A stretch of 64,000 nucleotides of DNA from Streptomyces achromogenes (GTDB lineage Bacteria; Actinomycetota; Actinomycetes; Streptomycetales; Streptomycetaceae). Below the pieces are notes generated by a model that was not told the DNA's origin, searched no databases, and worked only from the letters and a program-made list of their open reading frames with translations. This document shows positions 51,187 through 60,790 of the stretch, piece after piece. The stretch is taken from the NCBI RefSeq assembly GCF_030816715.1, contig NZ_JAUSYH010000001.1:6572001-6636000 (forward strand), in the 5' to 3' direction. The translations under genes were made by a program, and so were the position numbers. Numbering within the stretch: the stretch's first letter is position 1; each line of letters starts with the position of its first letter.

Positions 51187-54100
51187 TCAACGGAGATGGA
51201 AGTACAGGGCGTTGGTGTCCGCGATGGTGTCCCAGTCGGCGTCCGTCGGGAAGCGCACGACGTCCCAGCCGGCGTCCTCCAGGCGATACCCGGCCTCGAT
51301 GTCGCGGGTGGAGTCGGGGGTGCGGCCCGGGAGGTCGACGAACACGGCGAGGTTGGCGCCGTCCAGCCGGAAGACGAGGTCCGGGCAGGCCCCGGCCTCC
51401 GGGACGAGGACTTCCACCTCGTCCGGCAGCCGGTAACCCTTAGCCCTCAGCCAGCCGAGCAGATCGCCCTGCGCGACCAGGGCCGCCAGATCCGCCTCCA
51501 CCGGGGTCGGCGAGGTGTTCGCGGGGGCCAGCCTGCGGAACCGCTCGCTGCGGGACTCGCCGCGGTCCTCCCGCTCGGTGCGGGCCTCGGACAGCCGCAG
51601 CAGCAGCGGTTGGGCGGCGTGCCGGCTCAGCAGGCGGTGGTGCGTCTGGTTGGCGTAGGTCAGCAGGCAGGCGTAGCAGCCGCGGGCGCACCTCTCACCG
51701 TCCGCCGGCCCGCCCTCGTCGTCGCCCGTGTCCGGGTCGAAGTGGCAGAGCTCCAGGGCGGTCTTCGCGGCCTTGGCGAGGGCGTCCTTCTCGTGCTGGA
51801 TCCGGCGCAGCACACCGGCGCCGCCCTCGGCTGCCTCCGTGAACAGCATGCGGCGGCGCGGACCCTCGTCCGGCGGGAGCAGCTCCGCGGTCAGCTCGGA
51901 GTCCTCCAGCTCGAACGCCGCCTCGATGCCTCGCTCCAGCGCGTACAGGAACGACCATGCCACCGGCTCGGGCAGCGGCTCCTCCAGGGTGACCACGAGA
52001 ATGTTGCGGCGGTCCTCCACGAAGGGCAGCACCCGCTTCTTGCGGCGCTTCTCGTTGCCGTCCTCGTCGACCACCGGCATACCGGTGCCCTCGATGGCGT
52101 CGGCGGCGGCCCGGTCGTTGAGCCAGCGGCCGTCGCCCAGGTCCAGCCAGTAGCCGTCCGGCTCGTCCTCCTTGTCGCGGACGCGGCCGAGGTTGGTGAT
52201 GCGCACGGTCGCGGAGTCGCCGTAGTCCAGGGCGAGGACGGGCGCCCCGTCGCCGTCGGCGACATGCGAGGTGAGGCGTCCCTTGCGGGCGCCGTGGTCC
52301 TGGAAGGCGTACGAGGTCTCCAGCCGGAAACCGGCCCGGCGGCGTTCCTCCTCGTCGGAGGAGATCCGCTCGCGCGGCGTGGTGTACACGGTGTGCAGGT
52401 GGAGCAGGCCGGTGCGCTTGCCGCGCAGCTCCTCCTTGCACAGGTCGCACTGGTCGAGGCCGGGCTTGACGGCGTAGTGGTAGCCGCAGCCGTCGCAGCG
52501 CCGGGCCTCCGCCGTCGCCAGCTCGCCCGTGGCGTCCGGCGGCAGCTGCACCCGCGTGACCTGGTAGCGGGCGCCCTCGTGGTAGATGAGCGCACCGGGG
52601 CCGAACTCGCGGATCGCGAGGAACCGGGGGCGCTGCAGATAGTCGCCGTCGGCGTTGCGGCGGTTGCCGGAGCGCGGGATGTACGCCGCCAGCGGCAGCC
52701 GCGGGAAGCTGTAGCCCGGCAGGAAGCCCTCGGACGCCAGATAGCGGTACGGGTTGAAGTCGCTCATCACCGACTTGCTGTCGGTGGAGCGGTTCAGCAG
52801 CAGGTTCGTCTGGGTCTCGGCCTCCCGGCGGCGGCTGCGCGCCCGGCTCTGCTCGCCCTGCGTGAGGGTGTGGTCGACGACCCGCTTGTTCTGCTCGTAC
52901 TGGTCGATGACGGCGGCCCGGAACAGCTGGCGCCACCGGTCGAAGGCGGCGTCGAACTCCTGCGGGGCCCGCTCGATCCGGTCCTCGATCCACTCGTCGT
53001 ACCACCAGGTGGTCGACTCGAAGTCCGCGATCAGCGGGGCGAGGACGGTCCGGGCGGTGGCGGCCGCGCGCCTGCGGGCGTCTTCGTCCAGGGACCGGTG
53101 GAGGATGTCGGAGCGGAGCGGGAGCGGCATCTGCGGATCGGGGCGGTCGTCCCCGTCCGGGTCGTAGGCGACGTCGACGACCTCCGGAATCGCGATGCCG
53201 AGCTGCATCTCCGTCTCCGCCAGCCAGATGCCCTGCAGATGTGAGCGGACGAGATCTTCGTTGGCCAGGTCGAGGCGGGGCGGGGCCACCTGGCCCGCCA
53301 CCATCTTCTGGGAGTCGCGGAAGTAGTACTGGTCGTGGCTGTTGCCCGTCGCGCAGTACGTGGTCACCAGCGCGGGCTGGCCGGAACGGCCCGCGCGGCC
53401 CGAGCGCTGCGCGTAGTTCGCCGGGGTCGGCGGCACATTGCGCATCAGCACGGCGTTGAGCGAGGAGATGTCCACGCCCAGCTCCATCGTCGGCGAGCAG
53501 TACAGGAGCGGCAGTTCGGCCTTGCGGAACTGCTCCTCGCGCTCCAGCCGGTCCTCCGGGAGGACCTGGGCGGTGTGCTCGCGTGCGTACAGACCGGCCA
53601 GTTCGGCGGCCGCGGTGCGGTACAGGTCGCGGAAGAACGGATTGACGCGCGGGCCCTCGCCACTGTTGTAGGTGCGCGCGAGCGGGTCGACCGCGCCGCG
53701 TTCACCGTTCCCGGCCCGCCAGATCAGCGCCGCGGCCGACACCCGGAATCCGGTGCGCTTCTGCGCCGCGCGGCGCCGGTAGGCAGGGCCGGAGAGCTCG
53801 GGGGTCGCGTCCACCTCGCGCACCAGGTCTGCGTCGACCAGTACCTTCAACAGGTCCTCGATGACGCCCTGGACGTCGTCCAGGGTCACGGACGCCTCGC
53901 GCAGCTCGGGCATGTTCCGCCGCAGGTACTTGCCGAACTTGCCGCGGGCCGACAGGAACAGCGCGGATCGCTCCATGCCCGGCCGCGAGCCGTACGGATA
54001 GGCGGTTCCGACAGTCGGGCGGTCGCTCTCGCTCAGCACCCACGCCCCGGTCAGCCGCTCCTCGCTCGCCCGCTGCAGGGCGTCGAAGTCGTCGCGGAAG

Positions 54101-57100
54101 TACTGGACGTCGATGGCCAGCGCCCGCCGCATGAAATCAAGCAGAGTACGGGCGATCTCCTCGCGCAGCGCGGGATCGGCGTCCCGCAGCACGGCGTGCG
54201 TGGACTGCCAGCGCTCGTCGGCGGCGGCGAGCCAGCCCAGGTCCTCGTAGTCGATCCTGAGCAGCCCCGTCTGCTCCAGGTTCGGCATCGTGATACGCCA
54301 GCCGCGCTCCAGGTCGCGGTAGAGGCGGTATCCGACGACGTCCCGGAAGGCCTTCACGGCCCGGCGCTCCATGGCCGGTGTCAGGTTCGCGACGTCCGTG
54401 AACTCGGCCGGCGTCAGTCCCATCACCTCGGTGACGGCCTCGGCGAGGTCGTCGTGGCTGAGGCCGTCCTCACCGGCCCGCACCGCGGCCTGGTAGAGGG
54501 CGCCCCGCAACTGGGTCACCTGGGCGAAGTCGTTGAAGTGCCCGGCCTGCAGCGAGGCGTCCTGCCGGTTGTCGACGAAGGTGAGGAGCTTGCGCGCCTC
54601 CTTGCCCAGGCTCTCCTGCGGGACCGCCCGCAGGGACTTCACGATCGACGCGGAGATCAGGGAGGTCGCCGAGGAACGCCCCTCCTGGTCCAGGGTGGCC
54701 AGCTTGGCGAAGTCCCGGCCGCGGGTCTGCTCGTAGGAGACCTGGCAGTGCACACAGAACAGGAACGGTGCCGGGACGAACGCCGCCACCAGCCCCTCTC
54801 CCGACTCGCGGCCGAGGGGGTCCACGACGACCCGCTTGGGCACCCGGGGCTTGTAGGACTTCTTGACGACCGTCACACCCTGCGCGTCCGTCTCCAGCCA
54901 GGACTCCGGCAACCGCCGGTCGTCCACGGCCTTCTGCGGATCGGCCGGCCACTCGTAGTCCTCGCCCGGCATGCCCAGGTACAGGTAGCCCTCGCCCGCG
55001 CGGCCCCCCGAGGCGGAGGTGTCGCGGCGCGGCTCGTACCGGAACGCGCCGTCCTCCTCCGTCCGCCAGACGGTCAGGTACTCCTGGCCGCACTCACGGC
55101 AGAACGCCAGCGGGAACAGCGGTTTGCCGTCGCTGTCCGGCTGCTCCAGCTGGTAGGTCCGGGTCAGCGGCCGGGTCAGCGGATCCTCGAGCGTGGTGAA
55201 GACGGTGTCGCCCTTGGAGAGGAACTGGTGCAGCCGGAACGCGAACAGAGGCCGCTCGGTCACCGGATGCTTGGCCTGCGCGCCCGCCTCCAGGGTCGTA
55301 CGGATCGCCTCGCGCACGGTCTCCTCGGGCACCCCGGACGCCGTGGCCAGCTCGGCCGCCGCCTCCTCGACGGTGTCCGGGGCGCAGCGCCGCAGCCGTT
55401 CCGTCCCTTCCTCGCGCTCCAGACCGAAGCGGGACTCCACCCAGCGCGCCAGCGGGTCTTTCGTCAGCGCGTCGTACGAGCGGGGCGCCGCCGGCACCCG
55501 AAGCCGCTCGGCGGGCACGTTCCGGGGGGCCTCCTCGGTCGCCCGGACCAGGGTCTCGCCGATGACCCGCTTCGGCAGCACCGTCGTACCGAACAACCGG
55601 CCGGCGACCCTCGCCACCTCACGCTGCTGGTCCTCCCAGGAGCCCTCGGTGGACATGGTCGCCGAGGTGCCGATGCACTGGAGGGTCGTGGACGCGCGGC
55701 AGGCCTCACGCACGCGGCGGATCAGGAACGCCACGTCCGCGCCCTGCCGGCCGCGGTAGGTGTGCAGTTCGTCGAAGACGAGGAACTGCAGCCCCTCGGC
55801 CATGCGGATCAGGCTGGACCGGTCGTCCGGCCGGGTCAGCATCAGCTCCAGCATCACGTAGTTGGTCAGCAGGATGTCCGGAGGGTTCTTGCGCAGCTCC
55901 CGACGGTCCTCCTTGGACTCCTGACCGGTGTAGCGGGCGAAGGTGACCGGCTCCCGGCCCTTGCCGAAGCCGTGGCGCAGATACTTCTCCAACTCGCCCA
56001 TCTGCGAGTTGGCCAGCGCGTTCATCGGGTAGACGACGATCGCACGCACCCGGCGAGCCGCATCGGGGCCGGCCGCCTGACGCTCCTTCAGCACACGGTC
56101 CACGATCGGAACGATGTACGACAGCGACTTGCCGGAACCGGTGCCCGTGGTGAGCACGTACGAGTCGCCCGCCTGCGCGGCCTCGATCGCCTGCCGCTGA
56201 TGGAGGTGGAAGGTCAGCGGACGCCCGTCGGGGCGCGGCGAGCTCTCCTTCTTGTCGGCCTGGAAGATCTCCGCGCACCTCGGGTGGAGCACGCCGTCCC
56301 GCACGAGATCGGTGACCTGACCGCCGTCCGCGAAGAACGGGTTCAGCGACAACCAGGGGTCGGGCCACTGGGACTTCGCCGCCAGATCGTCCTTGACGAA
56401 GCCGTCGATGCGGGCGTCCCGGAACACCGTCGCGCTCCTGGTGAAATTCTCGTACTCGCTGATCAGGTCGGAGTGGATGCCGAAGACGTCCATCGCCTCG
56501 GGCAGCCGGGGCTCTCTGCGCGGCACGGGCGTGGGTGCGGCCGGGGTGGGCCGGGGGAGGAGGGCGCGCAGTCGCGCCACCGGGTCCATGACCTGCCAGT
56601 GCGGAGCCAGCAGGGCGGCCGTGTCGTCCGGTGCGAAGGCGAGCGGGACCAGCGTCTCGCGTACCAAGTCGGCGTTTTCGGGCCGGAGTTCGGCGTCCTT
56701 CTCCAGGAGGCGCTCCACCAGCCGGACCAGCTCGGCGGGCAGATCCGGGCGCACCAGGGTCAGCCGCGGCGGCCGCTCGTGCTGATGCTGTTCGGAGAGC
56801 TCGTAGGGGGTTCTCGCGGAGAACGGCGGCCGCCCTATCAGCAGTTCGTACAGGATGCAGCCGAGCGCGTAGAGATCGGCCGACGCGGAGACCCGCTCGG
56901 CACGGAACTGCTCGGGCGCCATGTAGCGAGCCGTGCCGACGCTGACACCCGTACTGGTCAGCCGCGTCTGGTCGGAATCGTCGACGACCGAACCCATACC
57001 GAAGTCGAGGACCTTGACGGTGCCGTCGCGGGTCAGCATCGCATTGGCCGGCTTCAGATCGCGGTGGACCACCCCCGCGGTGTGCGCGGCGGCAAGACCG

Positions 57101-57513
57101 GCGGCGAGCTGCGCCCCGAGCGCGGCGACCCAGGAGACCGGCAGCTGGGGTTCTTCGTCGATGAGGTCGGCGAGCGGATGGCCGTCCAGCAACTCCATGG
57201 CCAGATACGGCAGTCCGCTGCCGCCCGGCGCCTCGTCCACACCGCCGTCGATCAGCAGGGTGAGGTTCGGGTGGCCCTGGGAGAGCATGCGCATGATCCG
57301 CACTTCACGGCGGAAGCGGTCGATCTCCTTGCCGGACCCCGAGGCGTCGACGGCGAGCCCGGTCCGGCTCCGCAGCACGGTCTTCACGGCGACCTGCCGG
57401 CGCGGGGAGTCCGGGGCGGCCTGCAGGTCCTCGGCGCGGTGTACCTCGCCCATGTTCCCACGGCCCAGGATCCCCGTGATCCGGAACCGCCCGGCGACCG
57501 TCTCCTGGCCCAC
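51187..57513 (-). CDS. Protein kinase-DEAD helicase-DUF1998 fusion
   Basis: A 2,108-residue protein. Residues about 8-290 are a complete Ser/Thr kinase: ILGRGNMGEVHRAED, VVHRDLKPANAMLTRDG (about 149), KVLDFGMGSVVD and ARYMAPEQFRAERV. A helicase core follows: HLHQRQAIEAAQAGDSYVLT and GTGSGKSLSYI (about 453), FLVFDELHTYRGRQGADVAF (about 582), CIGTSATMS, then CSPTMELGVDISSLN and ANYAQRSGRAGRSGQPALVT (about 1370). Cysteine clusters lie at about 1674 (CDGCGYHYAV...CDLCKEEL) and about 1945 (CARGCYACLLTY), as in DUF1998/MrfA-type helicases. The C-terminus (PDLVFRLDGANLAVFVDLPG; EDAGWDVVRFP) resembles a Vsr-like nuclease fold. The GTG start follows GGGGAGGG. It heads the drmD-drmMI operon. Confidence 0.88.
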   Translation of the reverse strand: MGQETVAGRFRITGILGRGNMGEVHRAEDLQAAPDSPRRQVAVKTVLRSRTGLAVDASGSGKEIDRFRREVRIMRMLSQGHPNLTLLIDGGVDEAPGGSGLPYLAMELLDGHPLADLIDEEPQLPVSWVAALGAQLAAGLAAAHTAGVVHRDLKPANAMLTRDGTVKVLDFGMGSVVDDSDQTRLTSTGVSVGTARYMAPEQFRAERVSASADLYALGCILYELLIGRPPFSARTPYELSEQHQHERPPRLTLVRPDLPAELVRLVERLLEKDAELRPENADLVRETLVPLAFAPDDTAALLAPHWQVMDPVARLRALLPRPTPAAPTPVPRREPRLPEAMDVFGIHSDLISEYENFTRSATVFRDARIDGFVKDDLAAKSQWPDPWLSLNPFFADGGQVTDLVRDGVLHPRCAEIFQADKKESSPRPDGRPLTFHLHQRQAIEAAQAGDSYVLTTGTGSGKSLSYIVPIVDRVLKERQAAGPDAARRVRAIVVYPMNALANSQMGELEKYLRHGFGKGREPVTFARYTGQESKEDRRELRKNPPDILLTNYVMLELMLTRPDDRSSLIRMAEGLQFLVFDELHTYRGRQGADVAFLIRRVREACRASTTLQCIGTSATMSTEGSWEDQQREVARVAGRLFGTTVLPKRVIGETLVRATEEAPRNVPAERLRVPAAPRSYDALTKDPLARWVESRFGLEREEGTERLRRCAPDTVEEAAAELATASGVPEETVREAIRTTLEAGAQAKHPVTERPLFAFRLHQFLSKGDTVFTTLEDPLTRPLTRTYQLEQPDSDGKPLFPLAFCRECGQEYLTVWRTEEDGAFRYEPRRDTSASGGRAGEGYLYLGMPGEDYEWPADPQKAVDDRRLPESWLETDAQGVTVVKKSYKPRVPKRVVVDPLGRESGEGLVAAFVPAPFLFCVHCQVSYEQTRGRDFAKLATLDQEGRSSATSLISASIVKSLRAVPQESLGKEARKLLTFVDNRQDASLQAGHFNDFAQVTQLRGALYQAAVRAGEDGLSHDDLAEAVTEVMGLTPAEFTDVANLTPAMERRAVKAFRDVVGYRLYRDLERGWRITMPNLEQTGLLRIDYEDLGWLAAADERWQSTHAVLRDADPALREEIARTLLDFMRRALAIDVQYFRDDFDALQRASEERLTGAWVLSESDRPTVGTAYPYGSRPGMERSALFLSARGKFGKYLRRNMPELREASVTLDDVQGVIEDLLKVLVDADLVREVDATPELSGPAYRRRAAQKRTGFRVSAAALIWRAGNGERGAVDPLARTYNSGEGPRVNPFFRDLYRTAAAELAGLYAREHTAQVLPEDRLEREEQFRKAELPLLYCSPTMELGVDISSLNAVLMRNVPPTPANYAQRSGRAGRSGQPALVTTYCATGNSHDQYYFRDSQKMVAGQVAPPRLDLANEDLVRSHLQGIWLAETEMQLGIAIPEVVDVAYDPDGDDRPDPQMPLPLRSDILHRSLDEDARRRAAATARTVLAPLIADFESTTWWYDEWIEDRIERAPQEFDAAFDRWRQLFRAAVIDQYEQNKRVVDHTLTQGEQSRARSRRREAETQTNLLLNRSTDSKSVMSDFNPYRYLASEGFLPGYSFPRLPLAAYIPRSGNRRNADGDYLQRPRFLAIREFGPGALIYHEGARYQVTRVQLPPDATGELATAEARRCDGCGYHYAVKPGLDQCDLCKEELRGKRTGLLHLHTVYTTPRERISSDEEERRRAGFRLETSYAFQDHGARKGRLTSHVADGDGAPVLALDYGDSATVRITNLGRVRDKEDEPDGYWLDLGDGRWLNDRAAADAIEGTGMPVVDEDGNEKRRKKRVLPFVEDRRNILVVTLEEPLPEPVAWSFLYALERGIEAAFELEDSELTAELLPPDEGPRRRMLFTEAAEGGAGVLRRIQHEKDALAKAAKTALELCHFDPDTGDDEGGPADGERCARGCYACLLTYANQTHHRLLSRHAAQPLLLRLSEARTEREDRGESRSERFRRLAPANTSPTPVEADLAALVAQGDLLGWLRAKGYRLPDEVEVLVPEAGACPDLVFRLDGANLAVFVDLPGRTPDSTRDIEAGYRLEDAGWDVVRFPTDADWDTIADTNALYFHLR

Positions 57514-57581
57514 TGGCCCTCCCCGCTCTCACCCGTCGCATACAAGGTGGGTACATTCCGTAGGGAGCGTATACCTTCACC

Positions 57582-57598
57582 TGTTGACGAGCATCACA
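57582..57598. promoter_or_regulatory. Island operator motif, kinase-helicase region, site C
   Basis: TGTTGAC-GAG-CATCACA: the left arm is perfect and the right arm degenerate. It lies 23 bp from site D. Confidence 0.4.
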
Positions 57599-57604
57599 CC
57601 TTAC

Positions 57605-57621
57605 TGTTGACGTTGTCAACG
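57605..57621. promoter_or_regulatory. Island operator motif, kinase-helicase region, site D
   Basis: TGTTGAC-GTT-GTCAACG is the best copy of the motif, with perfect GTTGAC/GTCAAC arms. It lies in the divergent region between the kinase-helicase (start 57513) and the helicase-PLD gene (start 57719), 92 bp from the former. Confidence 0.65.
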
Positions 57622-57718
57622 CACTGCGTCGGCTGATGTGGCCTGAAAGACTCGCTCCTCTGTTCCTCGTGCTTACCGTCATCCTTTTCGGCGCAGGTCT
57701 CAAGAGAGGGCCACGTCT

Positions 57719-60700
57719 GTGGGGCTACGGGGGACGGGATTGAACGAGGCCGCGGGATTGCCGTATCCGGTCAAGGAACTGCTCACGGCCGCGCGATTGG
57801 AGATCGCAGCGGAGCTGCGCAGCGACGGCAAGGACGGAGGCAAGGTCTCGCTCTCGGCCGGGCGCAGGGTGGCCACCGTCGACGGCAGGCATGAGTATCA
57901 CTTCGACTGCAAGCGGTGGCTGGACGCCCTCGACGGCAAGGCGTCGCTGGTGCGCCCGTCCCGGTCGACGGGCGAGTGGACGCCGGCGGAGGTGTCGCGC
58001 CTGCCCGAGGGCAAGGTGCGTGTGGTGACCGGGGCGGACCTCGGAGCGACCCCCTCCCATGTGCAGATCCGGGAGGACGACGCGGCCACCTGGCGCGTTC
58101 TCGTAGAACGGCTGGAGACGGTGGGGCAGCAAAATCACCCCGTCCGGACGGAGCACGCGGCCTGGGCCCTCGGGCAGGGGGACCCCCGGCCGGGGAAAGG
58201 CACGGGAGTCACTGCCCAATGGGTCGCCAACTGGGCGTCTCTCAAGCTCAACCCTCGTCAGCGCCAGGCGGTGGCACAAGCCCTCGACGGTGACGTGTTG
58301 TTCCTGTGGGGCCCGCCCGGGACGGGCAAGACCGATGTGGTCGGGCACATTGTCGAAGGGTGCTACCGGCAAGGGCACTCAGTGCTCTTCCTGGCCCCCA
58401 CCAACGTGGCCGTGGACCAGGCTCTGGAACGCATATGTGAGCTGCTCTCGAACGAGGACGGCTTCGACAGCGGGCTCGTGCAGCGTGCCGGGACCATCGC
58501 CGGCGCCTCGCTGCGGGATCGGTACGGCGACCAGGTCGACGCCGACCGGATCGGCACCCGGCTGAGCGCCCACCTGGACGAGTCCCTCGTACAGCTCGGC
58601 ACGGCCTTGCAGCACGCCCAAGAGGGCACCGCTGTCCATGACAGAGTGGACGGTCTCCGTACGGACCTCGCCGCTGCTCGGCGGGTTCAGAACGATGCGG
58701 GCAGCAGACGGACGAACCACCTTCAGGCCCAGAACACAGCACGATCCGTAATCGCCGTCCAAGAAGAACTGATCAGGACGACAGGGGCCCCGAGCGGCAT
58801 TTTCGCCGGTCGCAAGCAGGCCCAGCTCGACAAGGCCCGAGCCGCGCTCCACCAAGCCCGCATCGACGTCCAGCACGCCTCGACGGGGCTGGCAGCGGCG
58901 GAACGCGACCTCCGCCGGGCCGCGGCCGAGGCCGACAGAATGGACAAGGCGATCACCGCCGAACAGTCGAAGCTCCTCGGGCTGCCCGCCCGTGCGACCT
59001 TGCTGTCCCAGGCCGAGCACATCCAGCAGCAGATCGGCGAACTGGAAGCGCAGCGCCAGAAGGTCAAGGAGACCGTACGCTCGAAATGCCGCGTCCTCGG
59101 AGCAACCGTGACCATGGGCGTGCAGGTACGCAAACTCCTCGACCGAGTGGACGTGGTCATCGTCGACGAGGCCGGGATGGTCAACCTTCCGGCCGCCTGG
59201 TACGCCGCCGGGCTGGCGGGGAAGCGGATCGTGTTCGCCGGAGACTTCCGTCAGCTGCCGGCGGTGACGAAGGCCGACAGCGACCGTAAAGCGTCGGAGG
59301 TCGAGCGGGAGCACGCCCGGCAATGGACTGCCCGGGACGTGTTCTCCAGTGCCGGGCTGGTGAGTGCGGGCGGGTCGGTGATGCCGGATGCGCGGCTCGT
59401 CGCACTCGAGACCCAGTACCGCATGAACAGCGCGATCTGCGATCTCGTCAACACCGTCGCGTACCCGGACGCACCACTGAAGACGGGGCGCGATGACGAT
59501 TCTCGGATCCCGTTCAACGCCTTGGTCGACGCGCCACTGATCCTCGTCGACACCTCGCGCCAACGCATCCGTGGTCGCGACCACCAGACCAACACCGTTC
59601 ACGAGGCCGCCGTCCACGAATTCGTTCGCGGACTCCAGTACGAGGGCGTGCTGCCCGGCCGTAAGTGGGACGACGTACCGGTCGGGGAAAGGGCCACCGA
59701 CCGCCTCGCTGTGATCGCCCCGTACAGAAAGCAGGTCCAGGCGCTCAAGAGCAGCCTCGGCTACCGATTCGGGGAACAGTTCGAGGGTCTGGTCGACACC
59801 GTGCACCGCTTCCAGGGCAGCCAGCGACCCATCGTCATCCTCGACACGACGGCAGGAGCCGGAACCCACCCCGGCTACTTCTTCCAGGGAACCGGTCTGT
59901 CCTCGAACACTTGCCGTCTGCTCAACGTCGCGCTCAGCCGTGCCCAGGACCACCTCATCGTGATCGCGGACGTCGACCACCTGCGGCAGCACCTGTCCGC
60001 GACCAGCGAAGCGCGACGAATGCTCGACCATCTCGAAGCGCACGCCCAGTGCATCTCCGTCGACCAGCTCATCCCCGTTCGCGAGGCCGCACAACTCGCC
60101 TCGCTCTCCGAGGAGGAGCTCTCCCGGCCGGCGTTCTTCCCGGCCGACGAGGTGCCTCGCGCCGTGAGCTGGGACATCGACCGGGCCATGCGCAGCATCG
60201 AGGTCTACTGCCCTTTCCTCGATCCACGACCTGTGCGGATGTGGTCCACACAGCTGGCCAAGCGAGTGGCGGACGGTGTCACTGTCACCGTCCGCACCCG
60301 GCCGCCCGAGGAGCAGTCCTCGGACGCGGCAGTGGAACGCGTCCGAGGACTCGTCCAGGAGCTGAGAGCGGCCGGATGCCAGGTTGAGTTCCGTGACCGC
60401 ATGCACGAGAAGGTGCTCGTTCTGGATGCCGCTGTGCTGTGGCACGGTTCGCTCAACCTGCTGGCGAACTCGGGCCCGACGGATCTGATGATGCGCCTGA
60501 CGGATCCGGCCGCATGCGAGCGAGTGGGGCGTGTGATCGAGCGCGCACGCAAGGAGCGTTCCGCATGGAACCCAAGGGCCTCTCGTCCGACGGACGGCCC
60601 GGCCGCGACGCGGGGCGGAACACGGCTCTATCTGAACGTTCCGTATGCCGAGAAGGACGAGGCGAAGCGGTTGCTCGGTGCGCGGTGGGACGGTCAACGG

Positions 60701-60790
60701 CGGCAGTGGTACGTGGACACGGACCGTGTCAGTTGCGAAGAGGCGTCGAGGTGGCTGCCGAATCGTCTTGACGGCGATGGCGATTCCTGA
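57719..60790 (+). CDS. SF1 (UPF1-like) helicase-phospholipase D-DUF5710 fusion
   Basis: A 1,023-residue protein. Residues about 180-760 are a UPF1/Dna2-like SF1B helicase: Walker A FLWGPPGTGKTDVVGH (about 198), VVIVDEAGMVNLPAAW (about 480), FAGDFRQLPAVTKAD, LETQYRMNSAIC, and C-terminal VDTVHRFQGSQRPIV with NVALSRAQDHLIVIA. A long coiled-coil insertion occupies about 280-445. Residues about 815-945 are a phospholipase D-type domain with one HKD motif, HEKVLVLDAAVLWHGSLNLL (about 896), as in DrmC-like nucleases, which act as dimers. The C-terminal 50 residues match DUF5710 (RLYLNVPYAEKDEAKRLLGA, then RWDGQRRQWYV). The GTG start at 57719 follows AGAGAGGG. Confidence 0.85.
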   Translation: MGLRGTGLNEAAGLPYPVKELLTAARLEIAAELRSDGKDGGKVSLSAGRRVATVDGRHEYHFDCKRWLDALDGKASLVRPSRSTGEWTPAEVSRLPEGKVRVVTGADLGATPSHVQIREDDAATWRVLVERLETVGQQNHPVRTEHAAWALGQGDPRPGKGTGVTAQWVANWASLKLNPRQRQAVAQALDGDVLFLWGPPGTGKTDVVGHIVEGCYRQGHSVLFLAPTNVAVDQALERICELLSNEDGFDSGLVQRAGTIAGASLRDRYGDQVDADRIGTRLSAHLDESLVQLGTALQHAQEGTAVHDRVDGLRTDLAAARRVQNDAGSRRTNHLQAQNTARSVIAVQEELIRTTGAPSGIFAGRKQAQLDKARAALHQARIDVQHASTGLAAAERDLRRAAAEADRMDKAITAEQSKLLGLPARATLLSQAEHIQQQIGELEAQRQKVKETVRSKCRVLGATVTMGVQVRKLLDRVDVVIVDEAGMVNLPAAWYAAGLAGKRIVFAGDFRQLPAVTKADSDRKASEVEREHARQWTARDVFSSAGLVSAGGSVMPDARLVALETQYRMNSAICDLVNTVAYPDAPLKTGRDDDSRIPFNALVDAPLILVDTSRQRIRGRDHQTNTVHEAAVHEFVRGLQYEGVLPGRKWDDVPVGERATDRLAVIAPYRKQVQALKSSLGYRFGEQFEGLVDTVHRFQGSQRPIVILDTTAGAGTHPGYFFQGTGLSSNTCRLLNVALSRAQDHLIVIADVDHLRQHLSATSEARRMLDHLEAHAQCISVDQLIPVREAAQLASLSEEELSRPAFFPADEVPRAVSWDIDRAMRSIEVYCPFLDPRPVRMWSTQLAKRVADGVTVTVRTRPPEEQSSDAAVERVRGLVQELRAAGCQVEFRDRMHEKVLVLDAAVLWHGSLNLLANSGPTDLMMRLTDPAACERVGRVIERARKERSAWNPRASRPTDGPAATRGGTRLYLNVPYAEKDEAKRLLGARWDGQRRQWYVDTDRVSCEEASRWLPNRLDGDGDS

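Noticed and set aside
53335..57636. A 1,433-codon plus-strand frame opposite the kinase-helicase gene
   Set aside because: The opposite strand carries complete kinase and helicase motifs; this frame has none and is an antisense artefact.
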